DNA of 64,000 bases from Brevirhabdus pacifica (GTDB lineage Bacteria; Pseudomonadota; Alphaproteobacteria; Rhodobacterales; Rhodobacteraceae): assembly GCF_002797755.1 (NCBI RefSeq), contig NZ_PGFI01000011.1, forward strand, positions 682,001 to 746,000. Direction: 5' to 3'. Within the stretch, counting starts at the first letter, position 1; each line of letters opens with the position of its first letter. Shown here one piece after another: positions 8,482-17,520 of this stretch. The translations under genes were made by a program, and so were the position numbers. Under the pieces are notes generated by a model, which had not been told where the DNA came from, did no database searches, and saw only the letters and a list, made by a program, of their open reading frames with translations.

Positions 8482-9225
8482 TTAGAACTGCTTGCCGAGA
8501 CGGCGCAGCGCGTCGCGGCGCAGCTCGTCCTCGCCGCCCATCAGCTTGACGGCGCGGTCATAGGCTTTCTGGATGGCCATCATGCGGGTCATCTCGATGA
8601 TGGGTTGCACGTTGCTGCCCTCGATCGCGCCCTGCACAACCTTGGTATCGATGGCGGGGGTGGCGACGGCGGGGCGGCCCTCGGCGGCGACAAAGAGGCC
8701 GCTGCCGATCCGCTCCAGCCCCTGTTCGTCGGGCAGGTCGTAAAGGCCCAGCCGGCCCAGCGTGCCGCGTCCGGGCGCGCTGATGGTGCCGTCCGCGCTG
8801 ATCGAGACGGGCCCCTCGAGGTCGGGGGGCAGGGCGACGGGGTTGCCGCCCACGTCCAGCACCTGCGCGCCCGAGACGGTGACCAGGTTGCCTTGGGCAT
8901 CCATCGTCAGCCGCCCGTCGCGCCCATAAGCCATCTGTCCGGTGTCGGTGCGATAGGACAGCCAGGCATTGCCCTGAAGCGCGATGTCCAGCGGGTTGCC
9001 GGTCTGGGTCAGCATGCCTTGGCGCGTATCGACGTAGGAGCCCGAGTCGAGGACGAACGCCGTGCCCTTATCGCCGTTCTGCTCGTCCATGATCAGCGAT
9101 TCGAACAGCACCCGCTCACCCCGGAAGCCGGGGGTGTTGGCGTTGGCGATGTTGTTGGCCGTCACGTCCATGTCCCGGCGCATTGCCGTGGCAAGGGAAA
9201 GGGATACGAAGGTCGAGTTGTCCAT
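8482..9225 (-). CDS. flgF: flagellar proximal rod protein FlgF
   Basis: 247 residues. The axial signature DVTANNIANANTPGFRGERV is near the N-terminus. The C-terminus has VVQGAIEGSNVQPIIEMTRM and QKAYDRAVKLM, which distinguish FlgF from FlgG together with the gene order. It is the first gene of the leftward flgF-flgG-flgA-flgH-fliL-like unit. The promoter must lie in the AT-rich gap 9226-9356 shared with the divergent gene at 9357. Confidence 0.95.
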   Translation of the reverse strand: MDNSTFVSLSLATAMRRDMDVTANNIANANTPGFRGERVLFESLIMDEQNGDKGTAFVLDSGSYVDTRQGMLTQTGNPLDIALQGNAWLSYRTDTGQMAYGRDGRLTMDAQGNLVTVSGAQVLDVGGNPVALPPDLEGPVSISADGTISAPGRGTLGRLGLYDLPDEQGLERIGSGLFVAAEGRPAVATPAIDTKVVQGAIEGSNVQPIIEMTRMMAIQKAYDRAVKLMGGEDELRRDALRRLGKQF

Positions 9226-9301
9226 TCCGAAGCACTCTCCGGTTGTCCGCTGCGGCTGGCAGCCGCGAGGTTTGGTGAAGCAAACTATACTTCACAGTTC
9301 T

Positions 9302-9339
9302 TGCTTATCGTGTATGCTATTCTTCCAAGAAGCAAGTAA
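9302..9339. promoter_or_regulatory. AT-rich divergent promoter region with GCAAGKAW word
   Basis: This gap separates flgF (leftward) from the gene at 9357 (rightward). It contains TGCTTAT at 9302-9308 and GCAAGTAA at 9332-9339. The same pair of words in the same order occurs upstream of fliK. Confidence 0.4.
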
Positions 9340-9356
9340 ATTTAAGAAGAGACACG

Positions 9357-11393
9357 GTGCAACGGCGGTTTGGATTGACTTTATCCTTGGGTGGAGGTCG
9401 GGCGCGAGGGCGCCCCGGCCCGCTGCTGCCGACCGCCCTTTTGCTGGCACTGTGTCCGGGCGTGGTCATGGCCGGGCCGCCGGATGACGGCTTCCGCCCC
9501 CTGTCGGTGGCTGGTGCGGATGCCCCCGCGCAGGCGACCGGCGATCCGCTGCCGCCCGGGGCCCGCGACCTCTCGGCCTATCAGCGCGCAAGCTTCATCG
9601 ACGATCGCCACCGCCTTGCGACCCGACTGGTCGAGGCATCCGAGGCTGTGGCCGCCGGCCGCGCGCCCCTGTCGCTGTTGTCGGAGGCCCGGCTGAACCT
9701 GGCCGAATTCTACACCGCCCACGTGATGCTGGCCGAGGCGCGGTCGCTGCTGCGCCCGCTGGATCTTGCGGCGATGCCCCCGGTTCTGGCGGGAAGGGTG
9801 CTGGCCCAGCGGGCGGCGGTCTCGCTGCTGGCGGGCGACCGGCCTGTGCGCCCTGAGCCGCTGGGCCCGGAGTGGAAGGCCTGGCCGGACCAGCCGTTGT
9901 GGAAGGTGCTGTCCCACGCGCTGGCGCGGGCCGTGCCGGACGAGGCGCCGGTGATGGCCCTGATCCCCGAGGATCCGACCGCCGCTTCCGACCTCTGGGA
10001 GGAGGCCGAACCCGAGAAAGCGGCGCCGGCCGTTGCCCAGCCCGCGCCGCCGGTCGAGGGCAGGCCCACCCCGGCAGACCTGGCCGCCGCGGTCGCGCGC
10101 CTCTCCGCCTTTCCCGCGCCTTTCGTTGAGGCGGTTCTGCCCGGTTTATTGGAGTTGGCGATCGATCTGCGAAGCTGGGGCGTGGCGCGGGACCTGGCGC
10201 GCCGCTTCGACGACCACGCGGCCCTCCGCGACGGCGAAAGCTACTATTACCTGCTGGGCCGCGCGGCCGAGGCCGGGGACGCGCGGCTGGTGGCGTTCGA
10301 TAATTACGTCCGCGCCTCCGAAGGCATGGGCCGCGACGCGCAGCGGGCGCGCCTGGCGCTCGTCTCGCTGGGCCTTGCCAGCCGCTCCCTGCGGCCAGAG
10401 GAGGCCCGCGACCTGATGGCCGAGGCGAAGGGCATGTGGCGGGGCGACGAGCTGGCGGTCACGACCCTGCGCCGCCTGGCCCGGATCGAGCTGAGCCTGG
10501 GCAACCCGCTTGAGGCGCTGCTGGCCTATGGCGAGGTGATCGTCAACTATCCGGGGCATTCCGACGCGCCGCTGATCCGCCAGAAGGCAAACGTTCTGCT
10601 GGACCAGTTCTACGACGCGGGCGCGCGGGGCGAGCTGCCCCTGTCGGAATTCCTTACCGGCCACCGCCGGCTGGCGATCCATTACCGGTTCGAGGATGAC
10701 TTCGCCCGCCATGCCGAAAGCTTCGCCGACACCCTGCTGGCGGCGGGGGCGACATCGGTCGCCTCGGCGGAATACGACGCGGTGCACGATTATCTTTCGG
10801 TCAGCCGAGACCTTGGGCTGCAGGACATCCCCGAGGCCCGGACCGACGCCCTGCGCATCAAGCAGATCCGCGCCCTGATCGCCGGCGGCCAGCACGAGGA
10901 GGCGGCGATGCTGCTGTCCCAGGCGCGGGTCGGCGCCTCGCCGGAGCAGGAGCAGCGCCTTGCCCTGCTGGCCGCCCGGATCTACGCCCTGGTCGATGAT
11001 CGCAGCGCCCTGTTGGCCACCCGGCTGGTGGAGCCGACGCCGGGCTACAAGCGGCTGATGGCCGAGGCGCGGTTTGCCAACACCGACTGGGCCGCCGCCC
11101 GAGACACCTATCGCGACCTGTGGCTGGCCGAGGGCAACGGGTTTCCGTTCCGCGACGCCATCTCGCTTCTACTGGCCGCGCACCGGTCGGGAGATGTCGA
11201 ATTGACCCGTGAGCTGGCGCGCGCCTTTCCGGCGCTGACCGACGTGCCCCAGTGGGCCGAAATCGCCCAGGGCCTGACCGAACCCGCCGCCGCCGTCGAC
11301 CCGCTGGCAAGCGACGGCGTCCGCTCCCGCATGGAGAGAGCGGGCCGAACCTTGGATAATCTTGCAACAATAGAAGAAGGCATTCTTAGATAA
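9357..11393 (+). CDS. exported helical (TPR-like) protein of unknown function in flagellar cluster
   Basis: 678 residues from a GTG start preceded by AAGAAGAG. The N-terminus looks like a signal peptide (LLPTALLLALCPGVVMAG, cleavage near residue 40). The rest is almost entirely helical, with repeated Ala/Leu-rich pairs such as SLLSEARLNLAEFYTAHVML and NPLEALLAYGEVIVNYPG that look like TPR or Sel1-type repeats. There is no enzymatic motif. It sits between the rod genes and flgE behind its own AT-rich gap, so a periplasmic scaffold or motor role is plausible, but no named family can be assigned. Confidence 0.75.
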   Translation: MQRRFGLTLSLGGGRARGRPGPLLPTALLLALCPGVVMAGPPDDGFRPLSVAGADAPAQATGDPLPPGARDLSAYQRASFIDDRHRLATRLVEASEAVAAGRAPLSLLSEARLNLAEFYTAHVMLAEARSLLRPLDLAAMPPVLAGRVLAQRAAVSLLAGDRPVRPEPLGPEWKAWPDQPLWKVLSHALARAVPDEAPVMALIPEDPTAASDLWEEAEPEKAAPAVAQPAPPVEGRPTPADLAAAVARLSAFPAPFVEAVLPGLLELAIDLRSWGVARDLARRFDDHAALRDGESYYYLLGRAAEAGDARLVAFDNYVRASEGMGRDAQRARLALVSLGLASRSLRPEEARDLMAEAKGMWRGDELAVTTLRRLARIELSLGNPLEALLAYGEVIVNYPGHSDAPLIRQKANVLLDQFYDAGARGELPLSEFLTGHRRLAIHYRFEDDFARHAESFADTLLAAGATSVASAEYDAVHDYLSVSRDLGLQDIPEARTDALRIKQIRALIAGGQHEEAAMLLSQARVGASPEQEQRLALLAARIYALVDDRSALLATRLVEPTPGYKRLMAEARFANTDWAAARDTYRDLWLAEGNGFPFRDAISLLLAAHRSGDVELTRELARAFPALTDVPQWAEIAQGLTEPAAAVDPLASDGVRSRMERAGRTLDNLATIEEGILR

Positions 11394-11435
11394 TCTTTGC
11401 GCAAACTTAAATTATCATGTAGTGATTGTATCAAA

Positions 11436-11453
11436 ACTTGCGGAAGCAAGTAA
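11436..11453. promoter_or_regulatory. flgE upstream palindrome ACTTGC-GGAA-GCAAGT
   Basis: ACTTGC at 11436-11441 and GCAAGT at 11446-11451 form a perfect 6-base inverted repeat with a GGAA centre. It lies in an AT-rich gap 70-85 bases before the flgE start. The right arm extends into GCAAGTAA, the word shared by other flagellar gaps. An ACTTAAATTAT stretch lies about 30 bases upstream. Confidence 0.45.
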
Positions 11454-11519
11454 AAATATAATGGGCTCCGCCTTCTTTCAGCCCGGGCGTGCCCAAGCAT
11501 TGGGAAGGAACAGAGACCC

Positions 11520-12824
11520 ATGAGCATCTCCGCCGCATTGCAAACAGGCGTCAGCGCCCTGCTGGCCAACTCGACCAAGGTCGGGAACATCTCGGACAAC
11601 ATCGCCAACGCCAACACGGACGGCTATCGCCGGACCTTCTCGCAGATGGTCACGACCACGGCCGGCGGCACGGGTGGGAATTACTCCACCGGCGTGCGGA
11701 CGGCCTTCGGGGCGGACATCACCAGCGACGGTACCCTGCGCGCCACCGGGCGTCAGAACGACCTGGCTATCAACGGCCCCGGCTTTTTCGTGGTTTCCAA
11801 GAACCCGAACGAGACACTTCAGTCCAATTTCATGCTGACCCGGGCAGGCTCTTTCGTGCCTGACGAGAAGGGCAACCTGCGCAACGCGGCCGGCCTTTAC
11901 CTGGCGGGCTTTCCCTATGACATGAACGGCGACCTCGGCTCGGTCGACCGCAACAGCTATGTCGATCTGAAGACGGTGAACGTGGCCGAGGTCTCGATCA
12001 CCGGCAGCCCGACCACGACGATCGGCGTCTCGGGCAACCTGCCGTCGCAGGAAACCGGCGTTGCGACCCCGGGTGGGGCCTTCCTGTCCTCGGCCGAGTT
12101 CTATTCGCCCCTGGGCGCCGCTTCGCGGATGCAGTTCTCGTGGCAGCCCAGCGCTACGGCGAACCAGTGGCAGCTGACCGTCTCGGACGATCAGGGTCTG
12201 GATTTCGGCCAGGTCACGGCCGAGTTCCACGATTCCGGCGCCCTGGCCGGTGCGCCCCTGGCCTACAGCGGTGCAACCAGCCTGGCGCCCGCGCCGGCCG
12301 GCTTCGCCTTCGATCCCGCCACCGGGATGGCGACGGTCACGATCAACAACGGCACCACCCCGCAGGTGATCGAGGTGAACCTGGGTGCGCCCGACACGTT
12401 CGACGGGATGACCCAGTTCTCGGGCGACTACTCGCCGCTGGACGTCGATTCCGACGGCTCTCTCGCCTCGCGGATGGTGCGGACCGAGTACAATGATCGC
12501 GGCGACATCTTCGGCGTCTTCGACAACGGGGACCGCCGGCCGCTCTTCAACACGCCGCTGGCGGTGCTGACCAACCCCAACGCCATGCAGGCGCTGGACG
12601 GCAACGCCTACCGCGCGACCCAAAGCTCGGGCCCTGTGTCCCTGGGCACGGCGGGCGAGGGCGGAACAGGTGGCATCACCCCCGGCACGCTCGAGACCTC
12701 GAACGTCGAGATCACCGAGGAGCTGACTGACCTCATCAAGACCCAGCGGGCCTATTCCTCCAGCGCCAAGATCGTGACCACGGTCGACGAGATGCTGGAC
12801 GAGACCATGCGCCTCAAGCGCTGA
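11520..12824 (+). CDS. flgE: flagellar hook protein FlgE
   Basis: 434 residues. The N-terminus has the axial signature VGNISDNIANANTDGYRRTF, and the C-terminus has LETSNVEITEELTDLIKTQR and AYSSSAKIVTTVDEMLDETM. The central part has the hook domain, with QNDLAINGPGFFVVSKN. FlgE polymerises into the hook under FlgD and FliK control. It heads the flgE-flgK-flgL run. A very stable UUCG-capped hairpin follows the stop codon before flgK. Confidence 0.96.
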   Translation: MSISAALQTGVSALLANSTKVGNISDNIANANTDGYRRTFSQMVTTTAGGTGGNYSTGVRTAFGADITSDGTLRATGRQNDLAINGPGFFVVSKNPNETLQSNFMLTRAGSFVPDEKGNLRNAAGLYLAGFPYDMNGDLGSVDRNSYVDLKTVNVAEVSITGSPTTTIGVSGNLPSQETGVATPGGAFLSSAEFYSPLGAASRMQFSWQPSATANQWQLTVSDDQGLDFGQVTAEFHDSGALAGAPLAYSGATSLAPAPAGFAFDPATGMATVTINNGTTPQVIEVNLGAPDTFDGMTQFSGDYSPLDVDSDGSLASRMVRTEYNDRGDIFGVFDNGDRRPLFNTPLAVLTNPNAMQALDGNAYRATQSSGPVSLGTAGEGGTGGITPGTLETSNVEITEELTDLIKTQRAYSSSAKIVTTVDEMLDETMRLKR

Positions 12825-12830
12825 TAACCT

Positions 12831-12860
12831 GCGCGGTCCGCCCTTCGGGGCGGGTCGCGC
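12831..12860 (+). promoter_or_regulatory. 13-bp hairpin with UUCG tetraloop between flgE and flgK
   Basis: Bases 12831-12843 pair without a gap to 12848-12860, with two G.U wobbles, around a TTCG loop closed by C-G. This is an exceptionally stable RNA hairpin. It starts 7 bases after the flgE stop and ends 24 bases before the flgK start. No T-run follows, so it is more likely an mRNA 3'-end stabiliser or partial attenuator than a full terminator. Confidence 0.6.
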
Positions 12861-12883
12861 CCTGAAGGGACCGGAGCATCGCC

Positions 12884-14296
12884 ATGGGCATCACCGCCTC
12901 CTACACGGTCAGCCAGAGCGGCCTGCGCGCCACCTCCAGCTGGTCGGACCTGACCTCGGACAACATCGCCAACGCCAACATCGACGGCTACACCCGCAAG
13001 GAGGTGATGCTGAGCACCAGCGCCAGCGGCCGGGTCGAGGTGGTCGGCGTCCGGCGCGAGGTCAATATGGCGCTGGACCGGATGTACCGGCGCGAACTGT
13101 CGCGCCAGGCGACGCAGCAGGCGATCTCGGACGGGCTGCGGGCCCATGCAACGCACTTGGGCCAGCCCTCGGATCCGTCGAACCTGTCGTCCCGCCTGTC
13201 CAGCCTTCAAAACAGTTTCGACCTTCTGGCCAACAACCCGTCGGACTCGGCGCTCCAGCGCTCGGTGCTGGAGGAATCGGAAAGCTTCGTCCGGGGCATC
13301 AACCTGGCCGCCGACAGCCTTGAGCAGGCCCGCGGTGACACCGCGCGCCGGGTGCTCGAGGACGTGCGCACCATGGACGACGCCCTGCGCCGGATCTCCC
13401 AGCTGAACCAGGAGATCCTGATCACCCCTGCCAATACCGCCGAAAGTACGGGCCTTCAGGACGAGATCGGCCGCCGTCTCGACGAGGTGTCCGAGCTGAT
13501 GGAAGTGCAGATTCGCTTCGAGGGCAACGGCACGGTCAGCGTCTATGCGACCGGCGGCGCCCAGCTTGTCGACGGGGCCACGCGCATCCCGCTGCGCTAT
13601 GACACGGTGGCGGGTCGGCTTTACGCAGGCAACACCGACATCACCCCCGGCGACCCCGGTCTTCGTGGCTCGGACGAGGGGCGGCTGGCAGGGGCCTTCA
13701 CGCTGCTCAACCGATACCTGCCGGCGATGAACCGTCAGATCGACGAACTGGCCCGCGCCATGATCGTCGGCTTCACCGATGCCGATGCCTCGCTGGCTGC
13801 CGGCGTGCCCGGCCTATTCACCGACGGGGGCAACGCCTATGATCCGACCAAGCGGGACGGCCTGGCATCGCGGCTTTCGATCAACGACGCGGTCTACCCG
13901 GAGAAGGGCGGCTACCTGTGGCGGATGCGCGACGGGATGGGCGCCACCACCCAGGGCCGCCAGGGCGAGACCGCCCAGATCAACGCCTTCATCTCGGTGA
14001 TGGAGACGCCGCGGGACTTCGACCCGCTGGTCGGGCAGGGCGACCGCACCGACATGACCGATTTCACCGCCGGCATCATCTCGGACCAGCAGGTCCGCCG
14101 CTCTGTCGCCGACGAGCGGGCGCTCGCCTCCAGCCTGTCGGCACAGGCGATCGGCGCGTCCCGTCTGGACGGGCAGGGCGTCAACATCGATGACGAGTTG
14201 CAGCAGCTCATGCTGATCGAGCAGGCCTACGCGGCCAACGCCACCATGATGAAAACACTCAACGAGATGATGGACACGCTCCTGCGCGCGGTCTGA
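12884..14296 (+). CDS. flgK: flagellar hook-filament junction protein FlgK (HAP1)
   Basis: 470 residues. The N-terminus has LTSDNIANANIDGYTRKEVM, and the C-terminus has GVNIDDELQQLMLIEQAYAA and NATMMKTLNEMMDTLLRAV, both diagnostic of FlgK. A long helical N-terminal region (SRLSSLQNSFDLLANNPSDS) follows the signature. FlgK is the first of two junction proteins between hook and filament. It is 11 bases upstream of flgL. Confidence 0.96.
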   Translation: MGITASYTVSQSGLRATSSWSDLTSDNIANANIDGYTRKEVMLSTSASGRVEVVGVRREVNMALDRMYRRELSRQATQQAISDGLRAHATHLGQPSDPSNLSSRLSSLQNSFDLLANNPSDSALQRSVLEESESFVRGINLAADSLEQARGDTARRVLEDVRTMDDALRRISQLNQEILITPANTAESTGLQDEIGRRLDEVSELMEVQIRFEGNGTVSVYATGGAQLVDGATRIPLRYDTVAGRLYAGNTDITPGDPGLRGSDEGRLAGAFTLLNRYLPAMNRQIDELARAMIVGFTDADASLAAGVPGLFTDGGNAYDPTKRDGLASRLSINDAVYPEKGGYLWRMRDGMGATTQGRQGETAQINAFISVMETPRDFDPLVGQGDRTDMTDFTAGIISDQQVRRSVADERALASSLSAQAIGASRLDGQGVNIDDELQQLMLIEQAYAANATMMKTLNEMMDTLLRAV

Positions 14297-14307
14297 GGAG
14301 GCACTCG

Positions 14308-15387
14308 ATGTCAAGCACAGTCAACACGATCTCGACCTTCAACGCGGGGCTCGACAGCCGGCGAAGGGTCGCGCAGGTCAACCGCGACCTCAGCATCGCC
14401 GAGAAGGAGCTTTCGACCGGCCTCAAGGCCGATGCCTTCGACGCGCTGGGCGGACGCTCCTACGAGGCGCTGGCGCTGCGCACGCGGATGGACCGCAACG
14501 AGGGCCTGTCTAACTCGAACAAGCTGTTGGCCGCGCGGCTGGACTTCACCGCGCTGACCCTGTCGGACGTGCGTGACACGGCCCAGGACTTCCTGAACCT
14601 CGCCGTACCGAACCGCAGCGCGCCCAGTGGCACCGTCGACCCCCTCAGCCTTGAGGCCGGCGCGGCGCTGGAGCAGATGATCGCGCGGCTCAACGTCTCC
14701 TACCAGGGGGCCTTCCTCTATTCGGGGACGACCTCGGACGTGGCGCCGATGCAGAAGTGGAGCGAGGTCAATCCCGCCACGGGCAAGTCGCCCCGCGACG
14801 TGGTGCAGGCGATCGTCGGAGGCGGCATCGGCAATGCCGCCGACGCGGCGGCCAAGGTGGCCCAGATGAACGCGGTCTATCAGGGGGCGGCGGTCGATCC
14901 GACCACGAATTACGAGGCGACGTTCTACAACGGCACGCCCCAGCAGACCCCCGCCGGCGTGCCCGAGGCGCGCCTGGAGGCACGGATCGAGTCGGAGCTG
15001 GTCCTGCCCTACGGGGTACAGGCCAATGACCGGCCATATGTTCAGGTGATGCAGGGCATGGCGATGATCGCCGCGACCGATGTCAGCCAGATTGCCGATC
15101 CGGGCGGGTACGAGACCTGGGTCAGCGCCGCGGTGGACCTGATCTCGCAGGGGATCGCCGGCATGATCGAGACTGAATCCCGTCTGGGCGGTCAGCAGGT
15201 GCAGCTTGAGAACACCCAGCAGGTGCAGGAAAGCCGCCGGTTGCTCTACAACACCCAGATCGTAGCCCTGGAAGGGGCCGATCCCTACGAGGCCGCAAGC
15301 CGGGTGACCGCGCTTCAGACCCAGCTTGAGGCGACCTATACGATCAGCGCCCGGATCACGCGGCTCAGCTTCCTCAACTACCTTTGA
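14308..15387 (+). CDS. flgL: flagellar hook-filament junction protein FlgL (HAP3)
   Basis: 359 residues. The N-terminal flagellin-like helix has VAQVNRDLSIAEKELSTGLK, and the C-terminus has LQTQLEATYTISARITRLSF with LNYL at the end. This is the FlgL-type cap of a flagellin-fold protein. FlgL joins FlgK to the filament. It follows flgK closely and is probably the last gene of that unit. Confidence 0.93.
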   Translation: MSSTVNTISTFNAGLDSRRRVAQVNRDLSIAEKELSTGLKADAFDALGGRSYEALALRTRMDRNEGLSNSNKLLAARLDFTALTLSDVRDTAQDFLNLAVPNRSAPSGTVDPLSLEAGAALEQMIARLNVSYQGAFLYSGTTSDVAPMQKWSEVNPATGKSPRDVVQAIVGGGIGNAADAAAKVAQMNAVYQGAAVDPTTNYEATFYNGTPQQTPAGVPEARLEARIESELVLPYGVQANDRPYVQVMQGMAMIAATDVSQIADPGGYETWVSAAVDLISQGIAGMIETESRLGGQQVQLENTQQVQESRRLLYNTQIVALEGADPYEAASRVTALQTQLEATYTISARITRLSFLNYL

Positions 15388-15393
15388 TCTGAC

Positions 15394-15442
15394 GCAAGAA
15401 TAGATGCGGCTTAATTCTTGTAGATCTGGAAATTATACTTGG
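15394..15442. promoter_or_regulatory. flgI upstream AT-rich region with CAAGAAT inverted repeat
   Basis: CAAGAAT at 15395-15401 is the exact inverse of ATTCTTG at 15414-15420. About 15 bases further on, CCAAGTATAAT reads on the minus strand. These resemble, but do not exactly match, the GCAAGKAW word of the other gaps. The region lies 60-110 bases before flgI. Confidence 0.35.
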
Positions 15443-15503
15443 ACTGTCGTATAAGGGACTTGTTCCGCCGAGTCCGTCTCGAACGCTTAGTCCTTGGGGT
15501 TGA

Positions 15504-16607
15504 ATGACCATGAAGCTGTTTCTCCCGCTCGTGATCCTGGCCGGCGCCCTTTTCGCCGGGGCAGCCTCGGCCGATGTGCGCATCAAGGACATCGCCAGTT
15601 TTGAGGGCGTCCGGGAAAACCAGCTTGTGGGTTATGGCCTGGTGGTCGGCCTCAACGGCACGGGCGACCGGCTGCGCAACAGCCCCTTCACAGAAAAATC
15701 CATCGAAGGGATGCTGGAGCGGCTGGGCGTCGGCAACCTCAGCGATGATCAGATGAAGACCGAGAACACGGCGGCGGTGATGGTGACGGCCATGCTGCCG
15801 CCCTTCGCGCGGCGGGGATCGACCATCGATGTGGTGGTCTCGTCGCTGGGCGATGCCGGCAGCTTGCGGGGCGGAACGCTGATCGTTACCCCGCTGTCGG
15901 GCGCCGATGGCGAGATCTACGCCGTGGCCCAGGGGCCGATAGCGGTGGCCGGTTTCGCGGCCCAAGGCCTCAACGCCAGCGTGACCGAGGGCGTGCCCAC
16001 CGTCGCCCGGATCGAGAATGGCGCTACGGTCGAGAACGAGATCGACTTCGAACTGGCCAGCCTGAAATCCGTGCGCCTGGCGCTGCGGGTGCCCGACTTT
16101 ACCACCGCCACCCGGGTCGAGGACGCGATCAACCAGGCGCTGGGCGGACGTTGGGCTCGGGCGCTGGACCCCACCACCATTGAGGTGGAATTCGCCGAGA
16201 AGGCCGACCTGCCGGACCTGATGGCCGCGATCGAGGTGCTGGAAGTGCGCCCCGACAGCGTCGCCAAGGTGGTGATCGACGCCCGCTCGGGAACCATCGT
16301 GATCGGGGCCGATGTCCGCATCGCCCAGGTCGCGGTCAGCCAGGGCGGGCTGACGGTGATCGTGCGCGAGGACATATCCGTCAGCCAGCCCAAACCGATC
16401 TCCATCGGCAATACGGTCGTCGTGCCCAAGACAACGGTCGAGGTGCGCGAGAAGGAAGCCAAGTTCACAGTGCTGGAAGGGGATGTCAGCCTTCAGCGGC
16501 TGGTGGACGGGCTGAATGCCATCGGTGTCGGCGCGACCGAGACCATTTCGATCCTGCAGGCGATCAAGGCCGCCGGCGCGCTGCACGCCTATCTGGAAAT
16601 CATCTGA
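15504..16607 (+). CDS. flgI: flagellar P-ring protein FlgI
   Basis: 367 residues, typical for FlgI. A Sec signal peptide (LFLPLVILAGALFAGAASAD) directs it to the periplasm. The mature start RIKDIASFEGVRENQLVGYG is diagnostic, as are GLVVGLNGTGDRL and, near the C-terminus, LQRLVDGLNAIGVGATETIS. FlgI forms the peptidoglycan-level bushing and needs FlgA to assemble. The stop is followed by GAGGA and the rod-binding gene. Confidence 0.97.
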   Translation: MTMKLFLPLVILAGALFAGAASADVRIKDIASFEGVRENQLVGYGLVVGLNGTGDRLRNSPFTEKSIEGMLERLGVGNLSDDQMKTENTAAVMVTAMLPPFARRGSTIDVVVSSLGDAGSLRGGTLIVTPLSGADGEIYAVAQGPIAVAGFAAQGLNASVTEGVPTVARIENGATVENEIDFELASLKSVRLALRVPDFTTATRVEDAINQALGGRWARALDPTTIEVEFAEKADLPDLMAAIEVLEVRPDSVAKVVIDARSGTIVIGADVRIAQVAVSQGGLTVIVREDISVSQPKPISIGNTVVVPKTTVEVREKEAKFTVLEGDVSLQRLVDGLNAIGVGATETISILQAIKAAGALHAYLEII

Positions 16608-16617
16608 GGACGCATCC

Positions 16618-16992
16618 ATGCAAATTCCCGGTCTTCCCACGGGCCTGACCGCCCTTCAGACCGCAGGCCAATCCGCAAGCCAGGCCGCGGGCCAGGCCGC
16701 CGCGAACCGCGCCGGCGGGCAGGGCGGGGCGGATCCCGCCGACCCCGCCGCCAAAACCGCGCGCGAGTTCGAGGCGCTGTTCCTGACCCAGGCGGTCGAC
16801 GAGATGATGAAGACCGTCGACCTGGGCAGCTTTGCCGCCGGCAGCGCCGAGGAGACCTGGCGCAGCTTCCTGTCGCGGGCCATCGCCGACGAGATCGCGG
16901 GCCAGGCGGGTGCCGGCACGGGGATCGCCCGCAGCGTCGAAAGCACGATTGCCGCCTATGGGCGCGCCGCGGCGGCGGAGGGTGACAAATGA
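16618..16992 (+). CDS. flgJ: FlgJ-type rod-binding protein (chaperone domain only)
   Basis: 124 residues. The core AREFEALFLTQAVDEMMKTV with AEETWRSFLSRAIADEIAGQ matches the N-terminal rod-binding (Rod-binding/DUF) domain of FlgJ. The muramidase half found in gammaproteobacterial FlgJ is absent, as is usual in alphaproteobacteria, where a separate SltF enzyme supplies it (gene at 32571 here). The first 45 residues are Ala/Gln-rich. It overlaps the next gene by 4 bases. Confidence 0.88.
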   Translation: MQIPGLPTGLTALQTAGQSASQAAGQAAANRAGGQGGADPADPAAKTAREFEALFLTQAVDEMMKTVDLGSFAAGSAEETWRSFLSRAIADEIAGQAGAGTGIARSVESTIAAYGRAAAAEGDK

Positions 16993-17411
16993 CCGACCCC
17001 GTCGAATCAAACCCGGCCAATGCCACCGGTGCCATTGCCGCGGCCCTGAAACTCTTCGAGCGCGAAATCGCCGCAATTGGTCGTGGTGACATGGACACGA
17101 TCGAGGCGCTGCGCCCCGAGAAGGAGCAGATGCTGGAGCGGCTGGACGATGCCCGCGACGCCATCGAGGCCGGGCTGGCTGCCGATGGCGATAGCGCCAT
17201 CGCCCTGCGCCAGGACATTCACAGGCTGCAAAAGTTGACTGCGGAAAGCGAACGTCAGCTCCGTTACCTAGCCGAGGCCGCCGGTGAGGTTCTGGCCGAA
17301 CTTCAGCGCATCCGGGACCGCCACAGCCTCAAGGGTATCTACGGCGGTTCGGGGCAACCTGTGACAGAAACGAATCAACCTGGATCATCTCGCATGGATA
17401 AATCGATCTGA
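16989..17411 (+). CDS. flgN: FlgN-like hook-associated protein chaperone
   Basis: 140 residues, largely one long helical hairpin (AALKLFEREIAAIGRGDMDT and ALRPEKEQMLERLDDARDAI, then LRQDIHRLQKLTAESERQLR). This fits the small helical FlgN export chaperones that bind FlgK and FlgL. The start overlaps the flgJ stop by 4 bases. The family match rests on size, fold and position and is less firm than its neighbours. Confidence 0.65.
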   Translation: MTDPVESNPANATGAIAAALKLFEREIAAIGRGDMDTIEALRPEKEQMLERLDDARDAIEAGLAADGDSAIALRQDIHRLQKLTAESERQLRYLAEAAGEVLAELQRIRDRHSLKGIYGGSGQPVTETNQPGSSRMDKSI

Positions 17412-17418
17412 TCCTTGC
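17411..17418 (-). promoter_or_regulatory. GCAAGKAW word in the fliC upstream gap
   Basis: GCAAGGAT reads on the minus strand, overlapping the flgN stop codon and 103 bases before fliC. A CCTTAATTG stretch follows at about 17424. The rest of the gap probably holds the fliC promoter and leader. Confidence 0.35.
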
Positions 17419-17520
17419 TATTGCCTTAATTGTCAGTTTCAGTGCCAGTACAGCGGCTTAGTACCCCGCTTTTTCGTCAGAAAGACGAAGTACACAGAAG
17501 AAAAAACGGAGCAGGTCTAA

